From assembly GCA_934670115.1 (NCBI GenBank), contig CAKUOV010000012.1, forward strand, positions 1-51,316: a stretch of 51,316 nucleotides of DNA. The letters are read 5' to 3'. The notes under the pieces were generated by a model that saw only the letters and a list, made by a program, of their open reading frames with translations, ran no database searches and was not told the origin of the DNA. Shown piece by piece: positions 48,909 to 51,316 of this stretch. The position numbers and the translations under genes were made by a program. Position 1 is the stretch's first letter. Every line of letters begins with the position of its first letter. This stretch comes from an uncultured Eggerthellaceae bacterium (GTDB lineage: Bacteria; Actinomycetota; Coriobacteriia; Coriobacteriales; Eggerthellaceae).

Positions 48909-50834
48909 TTAGAAGCCCAGAGGGCTCAGGACGGACATTACAAAACAACCAATAATAAGCACCGTGCAGAAAATAGTGGAGAAGCCGTTGAGCTTTGCTT
49001 CGCCGAACCAATCTGCCAGATACCAGTTACGTGCCGTTGCTGCGGATACGCCCGACAAAGCGTTCGTGAACTCGCGCTTTTCGTTATCCACGCTGATGCC
49101 GGCAAGGTAAACATCAACTTTGCGAGCCTTAGAGCGACCAGGGCCGGCAATGAGAACGATGAATACCAGCACGGTAAGAATAGCGGCAATCACCATGTTG
49201 TCATCGGTCAGAGCCTGCGGGGCAATCACGGATACAATGCCCGCGCTTGCAATGTACGGCTCAATGATGTACTCGGAGATAACCGGCATCAAAACGCAGC
49301 AGATGAAGATGAGCGTTGTCATAAGTAGCAGCGCGATCCATTCGGACTTATGCACCGTTTTCTCCACGTTTTCCGTAGACTGAGCGATGCCAGCCAGCTT
49401 GCCAATCCACTTTGCCCAGAACATAAACGTAGCAGCAGAACCAAATGCAAGGATCAGCAGCAAAACGATATTTTTCGTTTCCGCGAAGGACACCAAAGCG
49501 CCCCATTTTGCCATAAGCATGCCCAAAGGAGCAATGAACATGCACATAATGCCAATCATCATCAGGCGGGCAAGATGCGGCATGCGCTCGAACAGCAAGT
49601 CCATGGACTCAATGTCGCGGCTTCCAATGTGGTGCTCTGCAGTACCCACGCATAGGAACAGCAGGGATTTTGCAGCAGCATGGAACAAAATCAGGAACGT
49701 GGCGGCCCAAATTGCCTCGGCGGTGCCAACGCCCGCGCAGGCAGTGATCAGGCCCAAGTTCGCGATGGTGGAATACGCCAGAACGCGCTTAGCGTTGCTC
49801 TGGGAAATTGCCATAAGCGAGCAGAACAGGAATGTGAAGCCGCCCACCAAGATAACCATGGTGGAAGCAGAAAGGCACACAGCGAAAATCGGTGCCAACT
49901 TGACCAGCAAGAACACGCCCGCCTTAACCATGGTGGAAGAGTGAAGCAGCGCGCTGGTAGGAGTAGGTGCAACCATAGCGCCCAAAAGCCAGGTGTGGAA
50001 CGGCATCTGAGCCGCCTTCGTCAGACCAGCAAACGCCAGGCAGATTGCAGGAATCGCTACCAGATTGGGGTTCGCAACGCCAAATGCCAAGAGCGCATCG
50101 AAAGACAGCGTGTTGAAATTCACTACCGTGAAGTACATACCAACCAAGAACGCAATGCCACCCAGCAAGTTCATGATAATCTGGCGGAACGAATTGCGGA
50201 TTGCCTCTTCGGTCTTGGTGAAACCGATAAGCAGGAAGGAGCAAACCGTGGTTACTTCCCAACCGGTGAACATCCACAGCATATTGTTGGAGCATACGAT
50301 AAGGAACATCGCCGAAAGGAAGATAAACATCAGCGCGAAGAAATACGGACGACGGTCCTTTGCTCCCTCGGGCTCGTGATGCTGGAAGTCTTCCATATAG
50401 CCCAGGGCATATACGCAGATGCCAGAGCCGATGATGCCAATGATCAGCGCCATAAGGATAATCAGAGGATCAACAACAAGACCTGCGGTTACCTGGATTC
50501 CGTGAGCCATGCCCAGTTCAAAAGCAAGCGCGCCGACAACTTGGATCAATGCCAAGACGCCAGCAAGAATGTTTTTGTACTTAATCGCAAAGCCGAGAAT
50601 GATAATGGCGATAATAACGCCAATGCCCGTGCAAATCGTATCCACAACAGCCGAGCTGTATGTGATTAACTGATGCGAAGAGCCCAGGTTGAGCGCCGCG
50701 AATGCGATGGATGCAACAGCGATTGCCGCAGCTGAAACATACACGATTCCTTTGCGGGCGCCGTTTCCCTTAACCACGGCAAGCAAAGCCGCCGCAACCA
50801 AAGGGAACAGTACGAGAAAGCCAATGAGTGTCAC
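48909..50834 (-). CDS. echA: Ech-like hydrogenase ion-channel subunit A (NuoL-like)
   Basis: A 641-residue polytopic membrane protein related to antiporter/NuoL subunits. The conserved family helices are present, with MFTGWEVTTVCSFLLIGF and AAQMPFHTWLLGAMVAPTPTSALLHSSTMV. These form the H+ or Na+ translocation path. A GTG start at 50834 is chosen because AGAAGGAG precedes it by 7 bases; the upstream frame is open but unsupported. First gene of the operon; the promoter should lie in 50835-51000. Confidence 0.94.
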   Translation of the reverse strand: MTLIGFLVLFPLVAAALLAVVKGNGARKGIVYVSAAAIAVASIAFAALNLGSSHQLITYSSAVVDTICTGIGVIIAIIILGFAIKYKNILAGVLALIQVVGALAFELGMAHGIQVTAGLVVDPLIILMALIIGIIGSGICVYALGYMEDFQHHEPEGAKDRRPYFFALMFIFLSAMFLIVCSNNMLWMFTGWEVTTVCSFLLIGFTKTEEAIRNSFRQIIMNLLGGIAFLVGMYFTVVNFNTLSFDALLAFGVANPNLVAIPAICLAFAGLTKAAQMPFHTWLLGAMVAPTPTSALLHSSTMVKAGVFLLVKLAPIFAVCLSASTMVILVGGFTFLFCSLMAISQSNAKRVLAYSTIANLGLITACAGVGTAEAIWAATFLILFHAAAKSLLFLCVGTAEHHIGSRDIESMDLLFERMPHLARLMMIGIMCMFIAPLGMLMAKWGALVSFAETKNIVLLLILAFGSAATFMFWAKWIGKLAGIAQSTENVEKTVHKSEWIALLLMTTLIFICCVLMPVISEYIIEPYIASAGIVSVIAPQALTDDNMVIAAILTVLVFIVLIAGPGRSKARKVDVYLAGISVDNEKREFTNALSGVSAATARNWYLADWFGEAKLNGFSTIFCTVLIIGCFVMSVLSPLGF

Positions 50835-51316
50835 AGCGATTCTCCTTCTCCCAACGAATACGATGTGCTTTTGCACGCGCTCAGCTTACCAAAGTTACCA
50901 ATATGTTACGGGGCATATCGGCAAAGAATAGACAACCGGAGGGTAAAAGGAATGCAATTATGGTCAAAATAAGCCAATTGCGGCAGATTTCGTACCGTTT
51001 GGGGATACGACTTCGAAAACCCACAAAGAAGTCACAGCTTCAACAAAGAACGACCACAAACACAGTTTAGCGCCCTGCGGCAAAACCCGTGGAGCCATAG
51101 CACTCCCGCTTTGTCAACTTCTTTTGAGCCTTGTGCCCTGCGTTGTTCCCTGCGACTGACGGTTCCAGCATGCAAAAGCGCATTTCCTGTCACATCAATG
51201 GGACACCCATCAGGTGAAAAAGCTTTTCAAGCGAGTCTTTAACCTGAATTTTGCAGTTGAAGAGGCCTGTCTTCCCGCCTTGAGCAGGGGAAACGGGCCT
51301 CTTCAGCATGATTGTT
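50835..51316. other. Region upstream of the hydrogenase operon to the window end
   Basis: About 480 bases without a gene that I can support. The minus strand should hold the echA promoter, but I could not place it with confidence. At 51259-51304 the arms GAAGAGGCC and GGCCTCTTC form a 9-bp stem over a 28-base interior, possibly the end of a gene beyond the window or a structured RNA. No tRNA cloverleaf seen. Confidence 0.4.

Noticed and set aside
45524..50834. Respiratory complex I (NADH dehydrogenase) remnants
   Set aside because: The large subunit has both nickel-binding CxxC pairs, which complex I NuoD lacks; there are six genes in Ech order and no NuoE/F/G.
1..51316. tRNA genes, CRISPR arrays, insertion sequences or prophage
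   Set aside because: No cloverleaf-like sequence, regularly spaced repeats, transposase or phage structural genes seen by eye on either strand; a dedicated scan would be needed to be sure.

Overview
The window looks like chromosome from an anaerobic actinobacterium of the class Coriobacteriia (Eggerthella/Slackia/Cryptobacterium-like). This is an inference from gene content and order, not from a database match. The pointers are the actinobacterial order ftsK - RodZ-like - rimO - pgsA - recA - recX - rny, a lexA / small SOS gene / nrdR block, an Ech-type hydrogenase, a Na+-pumping oxaloacetate decarboxylase, indolepyruvate ferredoxin oxidoreductase, a soluble molybdenum/tungsten oxidoreductase with a divergent LysR gene, and menA. 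Base composition is close to balanced. The stretch at about 17.8-19.3 kb is visibly richer in A+T than its surroundings. I saw no tRNA, rRNA, CRISPR array, insertion sequence or phage genes.

Region 1 (1-17.8 kb, almost all + strand) is core housekeeping: chromosome segregation (ftsK), a RodZ-like cell-shape protein, yajQ, ribosomal protein S12 modification (rimO), a PgsA-PncC fusion, recA-recX, rny with a GHKL ATPase and SpoVS, tRNA i6A/ms2i6A modification (miaB, miaA) and hflX. Then come lexA (- strand) and, divergently, a small tail-anchored SOS protein, nrdR and dut. recA, lexA and the small gene all carry GAAC-N4-GTTC-type LexA boxes placed inside their promoters.

Region 2 (17.8-30.6 kb) is accessory: a small lipoprotein, an orphan metallo-beta-lactamase-fold protein, a two-subunit cytoplasmic Mo/W oxidoreductase with a divergent LysR regulator, a ygbA / fused CydDC-like ABC exporter / ferrochelatase cluster around a palindromic operator, a small heat-shock protein, a second LysR regulator and an undescribed 55-residue membrane protein.

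Region 3 (30.7-37 kb) is the oxaloacetate node. ATP-dependent PEP carboxykinase (+ strand) faces a four-gene oadA-oadG-biotin carrier-oadB operon (- strand), followed by menA.

Region 4 (37-51.3 kb, - strand) holds a six-gene Ech-like energy-converting [NiFe] hydrogenase operon. Downstream of its terminator lie a second CDP-alcohol phosphotransferase, a VanW-family envelope protein, a D,D-carboxypeptidase, a zinc-ribbon/FHA protein, iorA-iorB and gluQ. Ferredoxin reduced by IorAB, H+/Na+ translocation by Ech and Na+ export by the decarboxylase fit a fermentative, amino-acid-using, ion-gradient-driven metabolism (inference).

The most promising uncharacterised items are the SOS-controlled tail-anchored protein next to lexA, the rny-GHKL ATPase-SpoVS module, the PgsA-PncC fusion, the Mo/W enzyme with an altered active-site position, and the nitrosative-stress/haem-type cluster around the 23.66 kb palindrome.
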